Part shown: positions 25,214-35,740 of the stretch, one piece after another
Position numbering within the stretch: position 1 is the stretch's first letter
Layout of the letters: the number at the start of each line of letters is the position of its first letter
Notes under the pieces: model-generated
What the model was told of the DNA's origin: nothing
Seen by the model: the letters and a program-made list of their open reading frames with translations, nothing else
The model's database searches: none
Position numbers and translations under genes: made by a program
NCBI GenBank assembly: GCA_018350325.1
Contig: JAEVLN010000005.1
Coordinates: 1-64,000, forward strand
Direction of reading: 5' to 3'
Length of the DNA stretch: 64,000 nucleotides
Source: Globodera rostochiensis
Taxonomy: Eukaryota; Nematoda; Chromadorea; Rhabditida; Heteroderidae

Positions 25214-26508
25214 AATTCAATCTAAATTAAAAAGCAATATTTTCATAAATAATTTAAAGTTAATTGCATAAAACCAAAAATGCTCCGCCAAATAAACTTC
25301 TAATGATAAATGATGATACAATTTTAAAAATATTAGCTAGTATTCAAGTTGCTTAAATCAAAAGATTAAAACGAAATTACGGAAAGCTCGAAAATTATTT
25401 AAACATTTGTATTGTATGACTAATAGTCTAATGTTAAAATAATTATGTAAGCGTAAAATTATTAATTTTAGAAAATCCCCTAAAATCGTCTCGTTCAACC
25501 GTAGGACTGAAACTCGGCAACGAACTTGTTGTTGAACGAAAATTACCATATAAACAATAGTCAAAAGCAGTGATATTTATATAGTTTATTTAAAAAATAG
25601 TTTAATCGAAAATCTAAATTAACTTGTCGTATTATTAAAATAAAATTTATCATAATTAAACCAAATAAAAAAATGTGTTTTTTAATTTCAAAATATACAT
25701 TGTGAGAAGATCAATTATTTCCGAAAATTTTATCTTTATAAAGAGCTGGACTCCAAAGATATATAAAAGAAATGATGAAATATAAAATCTCCGCTTTCGA
25801 AAGTTAAAGTTAATGATAATAAAAATGAGCAAGGCGCGAGTAAATTTTTTTTTTGCGAAAAGTTAGTTAAAGTTAGGCGTAAATGGATCAATTCCATGGA
25901 TTGTTGGCAAGTGGTGGGCGATAGCGATAATATTTACTAAATTATCAAAAAATAAACAAAAATAAAAATAAAAATGTTTACAATCAGAATTTTATATTAC
26001 TTTTCTAATAAAAAAATATAAAATGTTTATCATAAAAAATTTCTAAAATGAAATGAAGATAAATATTAAACAATTAACAAAAACAAATAATTGAAACAGA
26101 TACTGGATGCAAAAAATAAACACTACGCCTAGTCTACCTTAAACAAATAATTCGTAGATGACGGGAACCGGATTAAAAAACTACAATAAGCAAAAAGTAT
26201 TGCCTATAAATAATCAAATAGATTTTCAAAAACATTTATAAAAATATTATAGTATATAACTTTAAATATTTGCTATAATAAAATCAAAATATAAAATTTT
26301 AATGTTAAAAAAATATCTTGTGATAAAATTTTTGAAAATGTGAATTTATTCAAAATAATTTCCATTTAGCAATCAAAAATCAATAAGACCTACGCCAATT
26401 CTGGCGCATATGGAAAGCTGCATTTACCTGCGAAATACCAATGATACTTAATAATAATGAAATTTATTTGAAGACTTCGCTCATAAAATGCATACACTGT
26501 ATCAATGT

Positions 26509-26578
26509 TAGGGGGAAAGGAATAGGGCCTCGGGTTTTTCGCGGGGCAAAATTTGGGGCGGGATTCTGGGCCCCATAC
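26509..26578 (+). other. G-run cluster, possible G-quadruplex
   Basis: At least six runs of three to five G occur within about 70 bases (GGGGG, GGG, GGG, GGGG, GGGG, GGG), including GCGGGGCAAAATTTGGGGCG. In DNA this poor in G this is a sharp anomaly. It lies at the point where the plus strand changes from A-rich to T-rich. It could form a quadruplex or be a fragment of foreign sequence. Confidence 0.6.
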
Positions 26579-26841
26579 TTCTAATACGTCTTCTAAATTT
26601 TAAATCATATACACCGCTTGAAATATGCAAAATTTTCGTCTTTAATTTTACTGTGAATGCGGATTTCATTTAACTACATATTTTATTTGCATCACTTAAT
26701 GATGTATCATTAAAAATAAATAAATTCTTGAATATATAAACCAATATTTTCAAATTTATAATGTAAAGTTTAATATTTTTGTTAATATTATTTGGTTATT
26801 TGGTTCTTACAAATTTTGATTAAATATTTAATAAATTTTAA

Positions 26842-27078
26842 GGTCTTTATTGGACTTTATCAATCAAAAAATTACTGGATCAGTTTGAAGCAAGAACCAT
26901 AAGTCGAACCGCGAAGCAGCCTCGTTATCGACCTAAGGCAGGAAAAAATTACCTAACAGCGAAAGTGTTGCAGATTATCTATCTGACTTCATTGGTTATG
27001 AAAAGTTTTAGCTTTACTAAAAGTTTTAACTTGAATATTTATTATCAATTATTAGGATTGACCATCTTTTTTCATAGC
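26842..27078 (+). other. exon-like island, strand unclear
   Basis: The plus frame is open for 78 codons without an early ATG; the GC-richer part reads KKLLDQFEARTISRTAKQPR. On the minus strand, TTTTTTCCTGCCTTAG (acceptor-like, ending at plus position 26933) is followed by 22 open codons (VDNEAASRFDLWFLLQTDP). Either could be an exon. I see no family match. Confidence 0.22.
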
Positions 27079-28348
27079 AACATCAAATCAAATTTAAAGA
27101 ATAATAATGAAACTGAGTTTTTTATAAAAATTCTTTAATTTAAAAAGCATTATGTTTAATTTTGATTAGCTGAATAATAAAATTTTTTGAAAATTATTCA
27201 ATCTCATTTTTTGGCTTAATTTATCTTTTTAATGTTTTTTTGGTTTTACTCTGAATGACTGTTATAATTCATTTTTGCATTTACTCGGCGTTTTGTTGCG
27301 TTAATCAATTTCTGTTGGCTATCTCAAATTCTTTGATTTTTCGATGGTCTCAATTTGAATTGGATGGTTTGAATGTCTCTGCATGCCTTTATTTCAGGTT
27401 TAAAAGATTGTTTTTATTGTTCTATTAATTCGTTCTGAGCTTTCGGATTGTGCAACCGCACTGCATTGTGCTTTTTACCATAAAAATTTGATTCAATTAC
27501 TCAATATATATATTCCTTAAGAGAAAATATTTATTATTTTAAATGTATTTAATTTTTTAATATTCTTATGATTTTGTTTTGCACTTGAACAATTTTTAAG
27601 AGGTATACCCTAAAATTCCGAGCACGGGGGCCAAAACTTCATCCCTATAATCTCCTGGAACAAGATTACTGTTCCACGACTCTGTTTTCGTTTTTATAAA
27701 AAATATTTATAGCAAATATTTAAAATTAAATTTTAATACCTACTTTAGTTTTGTTAATTTTAATTAGCAAACTTGTTTTTGTATTGAACTCGAAGATTTT
27801 TTTATTTAAGTTTGTTTATTTGTTGTGAGTTTTAAGGAATCTGAATTTTATCTACGATGTGTTTTTAATGGGTTTGTTCTTTAAAATAGAACATTGGCAA
27901 AACATGCGCAAGGCAGCCGTATTTCATTAAATTGTGTCCTCAATTATTTATTCCTATAATATTTTTTGTATTTACAATTTTAATTTATCCCTTTAGCTCA
28001 CATTTGTAATTGAAAACCGGATCGGTAGGCATCGGTGCGCATCTGATAATATTATTATTTTTTATTAAATAATTTTATTAATTTAATTTTTAGTATAATA
28101 TTATTTATTAGTATTAAGAGTAATAAGTTTTTAAATGAAAGTCAATATTATGACCTGAGTTTCTACTCTTTAATTTACCGAAATTTATTGTTTTTAAATG
28201 ATGTGCTTTGAATATGAATATATTTCAAGGCTCTGACCCTAGTCAGATTAGATTTGCAATTAATTCTTTTTATTTTTGTTTCATCATATATTTGTCAATT
28301 AAATATCCGATAAAATATACATTTTATCTAGATGAAATATTGTGTTTT

Positions 28349-28528
28349 TCATAGCAGGTATTTTGTTTTATTTGCGTTGTCGCAGCATGCTTTTACATAA
28401 CAAAAATAAAGGTTCACTTTTGACTTTGTTTTATTTGTTTGATTTTTTGTGTTGTTGTTTTTTAAATTTGAAGAATTTTTACGTTTATGGAATTTTACGA
28501 TTCGTATATTCACATCGTCCATTGACAT
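28349..28528 (-). CDS. hypothetical small ORF, 59 aa
   Basis: An ATG frame of 59 codons on the A-rich (minus) strand, starting MSMDDVNIRIVKFHKRKNSS and becoming Asn/Lys-rich. A plus-strand frame with a GTG start covers the same bases. The first 15 codons lie in a modest G+C rise. Weak evidence; product unknown. Confidence 0.17.
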   Translation of the reverse strand: MSMDDVNIRIVKFHKRKNSSNLKNNNTKNQTNKTKSKVNLYFCYVKACCDNANKTKYLL

Positions 28529-28568
28529 CACAAATAATGGGGTTTAAAATTATTGTACATTCTATTAC

Positions 28569-28665
28569 AAAAGCTAAAATTTAAATTTAAAAAATTTAAA
28601 AAGGTCTATAATTTATCAAAGGCACATGACATCTTCATCAACATAGGCTTAGCGCCGTTAAGATA
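28569..28665 (+). repeat. direct repeat pair, copy 1
   Basis: A segment beginning AAAGCTAAAAT and containing AAGGTCTATAATTTATCAAA and a TTAGCG...GTTAAGATA end recurs with moderate divergence at 29039-29129, about 470 bp downstream in the same orientation. No coding sense was apparent. Confidence 0.65.
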
Positions 28666-29038
28666 ATACGCGAGACCTGTGGCAGAATAATATAAACGAC
28701 TTCTACGTTTTTGGGCACATTTATTAATTAAAAAAACTAAGGCTTAAAGGCACAATAAGTTTAATTTATTTCCGCATAACAGAGCTGATAAATCTCGTAA
28801 GACAATTCCAGAAAAAAAAAAAAATTAATATTAATTTACAAATTCAAATTCAATCGAAGATCAACATTTTTTTAAAACGTTTTTTTTAACAAAATACGCT
28901 GGTTAGCACAGTCAAAAAATAAATACCCGAAATAGAAATTAGAAAAGAGTAGAATTATATTTGAAAATTTAAAATTTCAACTTATTATTTTAAATATTAT
29001 TAAATTATTTAAATCAAAATAATTATATTGTAAACTTT

Positions 29039-29129
29039 AAAGCTAAAATTAAAATTAAAAGGTCATAATTTACCAAAGGCACCAAAATGACATATTCATC
29101 AATTAGTCTTAGCGTTCGTCGTTAAGATA
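29039..29129 (+). repeat. direct repeat pair, copy 2
   Basis: Second copy of the 28569-28665 segment, with small indels (ACCAAAATGACATATTCATC against a shorter form in copy 1). Confidence 0.65.
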
Positions 29130-29981
29130 TATAATTATTAGACAAAACCAAGAATACTAAAAATCAGAAGAATTAATATAAATCAAAGCCTTTAAAAAAA
29201 TATCAAATGATTAAAAAGGAATAAATTTGCGATAAGCAGAACAAATAAATTTTTTAAAATTATTCACGAGAGCAGCGGCTCTAACGGACGAAGGCTTATC
29301 GACTATATCGCAGATATAAATTAAAAAGTAAACCCCCAAATCTAAAAATACATTGAAATGATAAAAATATATTTATACAAAATAAATAAAGTAAACCAAC
29401 TTTGTTGAAAAAGCTTGCAACCGCGATTGACAAATGATGACCCATTGTGGGAACCTATACATTGAAAGAACTATAACAAAAAAGCCTCGTTAAATAAAAA
29501 ATTACACTCTAATAGCAACAATGCAAAATGGTCATACCGCATAGATAAATTTATTTCTTGAACGAAAATGTATGGTTACTATATATATAACAATAAAAAT
29601 AAGAAGTATACGATTTAATTTATCAAAAACCAATTTTCCACGAAAAAAAAACAAACACTCAATTGAAGAGTTCGGGACATTGTTGGAAAATCAAAAAGAT
29701 TTATTTACAAGAATGATAATGAATTAATCAACCACCAAATTATTAAAGCGTTAATTTAAAATCTTATAATTAAAAATGACGATTAATAATTCAATAACAT
29801 CAACTTAATGAATAGAAGCAAAGTCTTATAATTAAAGAATGCTTCGCACAATTACTGGTATATAATAGAATTTCTTAATTTTAAATTAAATTCATTTAAA
29901 TTTTTACTTACAAACAACCGCGCGCAATAAAGTCTAATATTTAAAATTTTTTTATTTATATCACTTCATTAAAAAGGCTAA

Positions 29982-30023
29982 TGCCTTGCGAATTTGCAGA
30001 AATTCACTTTTTCAAAAATTTTT
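29982..30023 (+). repeat. 42-bp direct repeat, copy 1
   Basis: TGCCTTGCGAATTTGCAGAA and the following CTTTTTCAAAAATTTTT recur almost exactly at 30142-30185, 160 bp downstream. The shared part ends sharply on both sides. Confidence 0.75.
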
Positions 30024-30141
30024 AACAGGTGAATTTTCAAAATTTTACTTTTTCCCAAAAATTGATCGATACATTTTATAACGTTGTAGAGCACAAAGAT
30101 ATAAAGAAATGTTCCCTAAAATGACTCAAAATCTTTTGTTT

Positions 30142-30185
30142 TGCCTTGCGAATTTGCAGAAATTCAACTTTTTCAAAAATTTTTT
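30142..30185 (+). repeat. 42-bp direct repeat, copy 2
   Basis: Copy of 29982-30023 differing by two inserted bases. A plus frame of 63 codons with a TTG start (30146-30337) begins inside it and is probably not a gene. Confidence 0.75.
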
Positions 30186-31184
30186 ATATGTTACAATTTT
30201 TGTTAAAAGTTTTAATTGAATGTACATTTACAATCAATAGTTCGCATTATTTTTTAAATACAAAATATGCTTTGAGTTTTGATAATTTATTTATAAATAA
30301 AGTTGCAACTTTTGGAAAATATGACGCTCTTCATTGAAGTCGCCGACAAACGTGAGTGCCGGCGCCACTCAATAGTGGTCGATGCGTTGGCTATTTCTTG
30401 CAGCACAACTTTAATTCAGAATAACTGTGAAAAATACATTTTGTCTCAATTTTTTTTAATTATTTAATTAAATAACAATTCAGAGTCTATTGACTAGATG
30501 AGTAATGCTTGAGTTCAAATGTTTATAGTATGTTTTTGTTTATTTGATTAGTATGCTAAATATTTTTTTAGCATTTTTTAAAAGAAAAAAGAATAAAGAC
30601 GGTCATTGTCAATCTTTACGGACTTTCACGAACTAGTGTTTCGTTAATCATTTTTGGTTTTAAATGTACAACCCAATTTGGATAAAATTTAATTTTTATC
30701 CAAATAATTAAAATATATAAATTTGTAAATATTAGGTTTATTAACATTTTGTTTGTATTAAAATTAATTTTATTTTTTTAAAAAGACTCGCAAGGATCAC
30801 TGTTGAAATCAACACACTCGGCATTCTTATGTGTATTTTTATTAATTTGGGTAAAAATATTACTTATCAAAACCTTTATGCCTTAAAGTTAGTTTTTATA
30901 AAATTGTTATTTTAATTATTAAATAAAATTTAAATTCAAATCCTGATGATGAACATTTAAAATATTTATCTGTTTTTATTTATTTTTTTAATATTATGCT
31001 ATATTTAAATTTATCGTTATTTAGATTATTTTAATTAAAATTTTTTCAGAATTTATCTATAAAGCTTTACAGTAGTTTTTAAACTCCCTAAAAGTGTGAT
31101 GTTATAGTATTATCTCACTTTTTACTTTTTGTTAAAAGGCAACATAATATAAGTTTAATTTTTATTATTGTTTTTATGAAAATA

Positions 31185-31448
31185 TTATAATTTATACTTT
31201 TGTTTTATTTGTTTATAAATGCCGACGGTTATTATTATTTTTTGAAAATGCACTTTCAATTCTTTAACGGTCTTACAATTGATACAACTGCGGCTTTTCG
31301 AACACAATGAAACGAAGATTCTTCTAAAGCTAGCTGTTAAAATTAAAAGGTTTTTGTATAATTTAAAGATAATTTTAATAAAATAGGGATATTTTTTTGG
31401 AATTTTGGATATAATATTTTTGGGTTTTGAATTAGATAGAGTATCCAA
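31185..31448 (-). other. 87-codon open frame without ATG
   Basis: One of the longer frames outside the retroelements, on the A-rich (minus) strand, starting at a TTG. Its middle (FRRIFVSLCSKSRSCINCKT) coincides with a GC-richer island near 31270-31340 and contains a small Cys cluster. The rest is Lys/Ile-rich. It may contain an exon. Product unknown. Confidence 0.22.
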
Positions 31449-32149
31449 TTATTTTGCAACTTCCAATTTTTATCGATTTTATTAAACAGATAGTCCATTT
31501 TTTGCTCCATCGACAAATGTTTAAATTAGTGAATTTAAAAACTATAATCAAGTATCATCTAATATCACAATTATTACTTAAAATTATTATTCTTTTAAAT
31601 TTTTATTTTCATACTGCATATTAAACTGCCGTTTTTATTTGTATACTAAATCTGTCAATCAATATTAAATGTTCAATAATTAAATACTTATACTAATTAT
31701 TTTCTTTTATCAACTCTGGTAATTTCAATTTATTTAGTAATATTAATTTTTTAAGTTCCGCTAATCAATATTCTTAGATAAATATTTTCTAATAATACGT
31801 GCCCCGCGGTTCCCCGCCTATTGATCGATTCCCTAGTGGTGGCATTTTTTTCGGGATCCAAATTTTAGTGCGTTTTATTGTTTTTAACCATTAATAAACT
31901 TTTAATTTATAATAAACCTTTTGATAATAAACAATTATGTTTTGTTTTTTTAAAGTTAAATCAATATTTAATTACAATTATTGTTTTTTATTTTTTTGCT
32001 TTTTAATTATTTTTACCGAGATAATTATTTAAAAGGAGCTAAATACAAATCATTATTATTTATTCAGCTAGGTCAAAAAGCATATTATAGAATCTTTATA
32101 ATATAAATTTTTAAATTTTTATTAACGGGGTTTTTTTATTTTATTGCTA

Positions 32150-32322
32150 AGGTTTAGATAATTCTCATTCCGTGGTCCGGCTTTGTCGGACACGGAAACC
32201 CGCCTGGGGTTTGTTGGTTTTTTGAAGATTTCCGCGAAGTTGAAAATCAGCACGAGATTTTCAACTTCCCACACAAGCAGAATCAGCACGAGATTATGCT
32301 TGTTGAATGTGTTGCTGGTCAG
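32150..32322 (-). pseudogene. internal remnant of the second retrotransposon
   Basis: The GC-richer sequence continues about 170 bp past the primer site on the minus strand and then gives way to AT-rich DNA near 32150. It contains two close copies of a roughly 16-bp AATCTCGTGCTGATT-like string 40 bases apart. An open frame of 96 codons (32122-32412) overlaps it but starts inside the LTR. This is probably leader sequence; gag and pol are absent. Confidence 0.45.
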
Positions 32323-32337
32323 TAGCTGACTGCGCCA
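32323..32337 (-). other. primer-binding site, tRNA-Ser-like
   Basis: The minus strand reads TGGCGCAGTCAGCTA directly after the LTR, sharing TGGCGCAGTCAGC with the primer site of the Gypsy element at 48.7 kb. TGGCGCAGTC is the complement expected for the 3-prime end of a serine tRNA. Confidence 0.65.
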
Positions 32338-32341
32338 AAAT

Positions 32342-32566
32342 TGTTGTGTCCTTGTCCGTAGGTTGACAACAATTGAAGAATAAATTTTATTAACGAATAA
32401 ATAAATTGACAAGGGTCGACGGAGGTCAAGTTTGGTGGGGAGTTGAATAATAACCGAAGTGAAAGGACCGAGGGAGCGGGGGAGTAAAGAGTGGAGGAAA
32501 AATGATATGTAATCAATGGGTCAATCGATAAGACGGAACGCCAAGGATGGACGTTCCTCTCCAACA
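32342..32566 (-). mobile_element. LTR of a second, decayed retrotransposon
   Basis: Read on the minus strand this 225-bp segment starts TGTTGGAGAGG and ends ACACAACA, has AATAAA near its end, and is followed after 4 bases by a primer-binding site (32323-32337). Start and end resemble those of the full element at 48.5 kb (TGTTGG and ACACAACA), but the body differs, so it is a related but separate family. No partner LTR was found, so it is the 5-prime end of a truncated element. Confidence 0.65.
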
Positions 32567-32726
32567 AATTAATTCATTTCTCCTAATAAGTCACATCAAT
32601 GATTAGGAAATTTGGGAAACAATAATCAAGTAATTACAGAAATTTTAATTGTACATAATTCATTACGATGAAATGCAAATAATTATTAAAAAATGAAACT
32701 CAACAGCAATTTCAAATATAAATTAA

Positions 32727-32822
32727 TACAACCCTGCTAATGCATTAAACAAATTGGATCCATTGCCTACTGCTAACGCCATCAAGCAAACATGCCTCCG
32801 AGCAAAATTTAAGATGAAATAA
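32727..32822 (+). CDS. candidate exon, 31 codons
   Basis: Open between TAA (32724) and TAA (32820). It contains NALNKLDPLPTANAIKQTCL and closely matches a GC-richer island. The next island (32903-33022) lies 80 bp downstream in another frame, compatible with a short intron between them. Product unknown. Confidence 0.28.
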   Translation, partial: YNPANALNKLDPLPTANAIKQTCLRAKFKMK

Positions 32823-32902
32823 AATGCCCAACCTTTAATACATCTAATATGTAAATAATAAAAGCCAAGAAATGATAATTTTAATAAATGGTTAGTGAAT
32901 AA

Positions 32903-33022
32903 TATAAAGGTACACTATACTTAAACAAATTCTTGGATGAGCAAATGACGAGAAAGCCACTTCGGACAATTCCCGCATTAAAAGCCAGAGTCCCTTATTT
33001 GAATACATATAAAGTTTTATAA
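32903..33022 (+). CDS. candidate exon, 39 codons
   Basis: Open between two TAA codons, with DEQMTRKPLRTIPALKARVP in its GC-richer middle; an ATG sits inside that string. Basic, proline-containing and unlike translated background. Splice sites not resolved. Product unknown. Confidence 0.3.
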   Translation, partial: YKGTLYLNKFLDEQMTRKPLRTIPALKARVPYLNTYKVL

Positions 33023-33382
33023 GGCACAATTAATCCTGAACTTATAATATTACTGATAAATTAAGAGATTAATTAAAAAAAACTCTAAACTTATAAATTT
33101 GCGACTATGCTAACTTTAAAAAATAACTAAATAGAATAATTTAAATAATATAATTTCAAGTGCTATTCATTGAACCTTGAAAATTATAAGCTTATGAATT
33201 CTAAATTAATCAATATAACTACATATTTTTACCAAAATAAAAAAATAAATAATTAAATATATTTCTTTAAATGAAAATAAACAAAAGGAATCTGCGAATG
33301 AATCTAAAGGCATTTATTGTAACTTTGTGAAATATGTTATTTGTTTTCATTTACGTTTTTCAACTCACTCGCAGTTTTAGAA

Positions 33383-33475
33383 ATGACGAAATTCGCTGAG
33401 CTTCTCGCCAGTATACCGCTTGCAATACTGCTTATTTCGATCAAGAATTGCGCCATCACGAAAACAATATTTTAA
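33383..33475 (+). CDS. candidate first exon with signal-peptide-like start
   Basis: ATG after CAGTTTTAGAA, then 30 codons starting MTKFAELLASIPLAILLI and ending at TAA. The short basic/polar start followed by a hydrophobic core is what a secretion signal looks like. The island is clearly GC-richer than its flanks. If real, the exon probably ends at a donor before the stop. Product unknown. Confidence 0.27.
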   Translation: MTKFAELLASIPLAILLISIKNCAITKTIF

Positions 33476-35184
33476 GACCTTCTCGTTATTAACCCTAAAA
33501 AGAACGAAAGATTTGTCTACACTTAAAATTATTTAGAATAATTTATTAAAATTAATTTTTTTTTTTGTATTTTAAAAATTTTTGTTAGGAAAAATAAAAT
33601 TATTTCTTCAAAAATAATTGCATATTGATAAAATGACACGCGCTTCTTCTCTCTATTCATGATGAGCGACTTTTATCAAATAATCTTAGAATTTAAAAAT
33701 AAATAACGAAAACACCTAATAAATTGAGACAAATTAAAATGAAATTGCATTGACACAAATGTTGTGAATTTCAAAATTAAACTAATATTTTTATTTTTCT
33801 TTCTTTTATGTATTTATGTACTTTAATAAATATAAAATACAGGCAAATTTTAATTTTTGTATATAAAACTCATCAACCACTTCCTTTTTCCGTTTGGCAT
33901 AACAGTTCATTAAAAATTAAATTAAAAATAATAATGTGATAAACAGAAAACGCTTAATAATTATTCTTTAACGCCAAAGACTAAAAAAATGTTAACAACA
34001 AATTTTAATTCATACAAATTTATGGATTTGCGTAAGTTTATCTTGTGAGTCTGTCATTACATATGTCTTAAAATAAGTTTATGAATATGGCATTTTTATG
34101 GCATTCAAAAAACAATTTTTTTTTAGAATTGTGAACACTTTTAGAGGGGGAGGGGTCAATTTCCCGTAAAAAATGAAATTCTTAAATGCGGCAACATTAT
34201 GGCAAGTGTGAAAATAAATTATGGCATTTGCTATAAAAATAGGGCATTCTGATACCTCTGATTATGTTATGAAAAAGGCATTCCTGGTCTTTCAAAAATT
34301 ACAATTTAACAAAAAAAAATTGCTTTGGACAAAACTGTCGTTGTCAGCATCGTAATTCATTTAATTATGGTATTTAAACTGACATATTTGATAGTTTTTC
34401 TTCTTTTTTTTGGCTTTAGTTTTGATATTATATAAATCGTCTAAATGTTACATCTTAATAATTATAATAAGACTCTAAGATGCCAGCCTTTTTGTATTTA
34501 AGTAAAACATAATTTAAATATCGAAATTTTGCAAAATTTAGCGTGCGTTTTCAATATTTTTTCTATTTATTTTTTATTACGTAAATAAATAATTTAAAAA
34601 ACAAATGAAGTAAAAAAATGCAATTGATCGAATTATATTTTCTTAAGTATAAAATCAAACGATAAGCATAAATTATAAAACAACATGTTTTTATGTCCAT
34701 TTAATTTAAAACAAATTTTAATCATTTTGCAACTCTAAAGTTATTCGACAAATACCAGCTAAACAATACATTTAATCAAATGAGTTTTCATAACTAAAAA
34801 TAACTTTTAACAAAAAATTAAACGTAAAAGGATGCTAAAAAAAATGCTTATTTGTTTAAGCCTTGAAAACTAACCAATTAGTTGTTAATGTAAAAAATTG
34901 GCCTATAAAATTTTAAAATTCGCATCGTTTAAGTAAATAAAATGATAATTAGCAAAAAAGGAAATAATTAAAATTTTATTGATTAATTTAAAAATCCGAA
35001 GTAATAAATTGAACCAAATAAGAAAAGATTCAAACAAAAAAAGTTCAAAAATTATAAACAGTAAGTAAATAAACGAAAATATTTAACTGACCTTTCGATA
35101 TTTAATAGAATATTCCCGTTTAAAAAAATTAAAATACTCTCTATTCTGGATAAAACGGAAAGCCAAAAAATGTTCATTATACAG

Positions 35185-35270
35185 GCATGTCTAGGCATGA
35201 GGAATTCAACATTTGTCCGACTTATTCTTAAAATGTACGAAAAAAGGCTAATAAAAAATTATATAAATAG
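35185..35270 (+). CDS. candidate internal exon with both splice sites
   Basis: TTCATTATACAG ends at 35184 and AG|GTAATAAAG follows at 35270, framing an 86-base segment whose first frame is open throughout (CLGMRNSTFVRLILKMYEKR). Acceptor, open frame and donor together make this one of the best exon candidates in the window. The downstream partner may start near 35348-35365, where there are two acceptor-like sites. Product unknown. Confidence 0.42.
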
Positions 35271-35557
35271 GTAATAAAGTTTTTCATTATTGCGTAAAAT
35301 TTTTATATTCGACAAAAGAGTAGTAAAATAATTTATTTTAAAAAAGTGACCATTAGCGGTTAGTGTTGAATACTTTCTTTGTCATGATATTCAAATCACT
35401 ATTGATTATAATTATAGATAAATTAATGGCTTCTTTAGAAAGAAACATCGAATGCATTCAAGGAAATGAAGAAATAAATAAATGAAGAAATAAATAAATA
35501 AGGCATTAGAAAAATAAAGCATCCATTATTTTTAAACAACAAATTCTTACAAAATAA

Positions 35558-35713
35558 GCCATAGAAGAACATTTTAAAAATTACGATTCTAATATGAAGC
35601 ATTATCGGGATTCAAAGCCACACATTGATGAATCGATAATAAATACAAAGATCTCAAAGCAAAACCGAAAATTGTTTTCCTACAATCTTGCAGGGGAGAT
35701 GACATGTTATTAA
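35558..35713 (+). CDS. candidate exon, 51 codons, part of a repeat
   Basis: Open from TAA (35555) to TAA (35711), with MKHYRDSKPHIDESIINTK after an internal ATG at 35594. A related copy at 37757-37888 has indels and stops in this frame. A minus-strand frame of 74 codons (35589-35813; its ISHOW-like end includes RKTIFGFALRSLYLLSI) overlaps and is also protein-like, so the strand is not settled. Confidence 0.3.
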   Translation, partial: AIEEHFKNYDSNMKHYRDSKPHIDESIINTKISKQNRKLFSYNLAGEMTCY

Positions 35714-35740
35714 GCCAGATGCGCATAATTAATTTATTCA
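35589..35740 (+). repeat. dispersed repeat pair, copy 1
   Basis: CTAATATGAAGCATTATCGG, then ACATTGATGAAT, ATAAATACAA, AAAGCAAAA and a GATGCGCATAATTAA end all recur in order at 37757-37888 with indels. The copies are 2.2 kb apart and direct. The open frames make this copy the better preserved one. Confidence 0.75.

Larger units (their letters stand above)
17830..26500. other. A-rich stretch with many small islands
   Basis: The plus strand is A-rich almost throughout. Islands of higher G+C occur near 18600-18700, 19090-19200, 19600-19735, 20780-20820, 20960-21010, 21215-21295, 21700-21790, 21990-22075, 22800-22860, 23645-23690, 24320-24370, 24500-24540, 25142-25213 and 26390-26440. The better ones are listed separately. 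The remainder is low-complexity A/T sequence. This looks like a small-exon gene region or gene remnants rather than empty DNA, but no full model can be drawn. Confidence 0.35.
27079..32149. other. AT-rich stretch with alternating strand bias
   Basis: T-rich on the plus strand to about 28.57 kb, A-rich to about 29.96 kb, then T-rich to about 32.4 kb. It contains two short direct-repeat pairs and one 87-codon minus frame, listed separately, plus islands near 27430-27480, 29270-29320, 29405-29460, 30340-30400 and 31800-31850 with no clear coding frame. No RNA genes were seen. Confidence 0.4.

Noticed and set aside
25358..25564. 68-codon minus frame
   Set aside because: It lies on the T-rich strand, has no splice-site support, and a competing plus reading exists in the same mild G+C rise.
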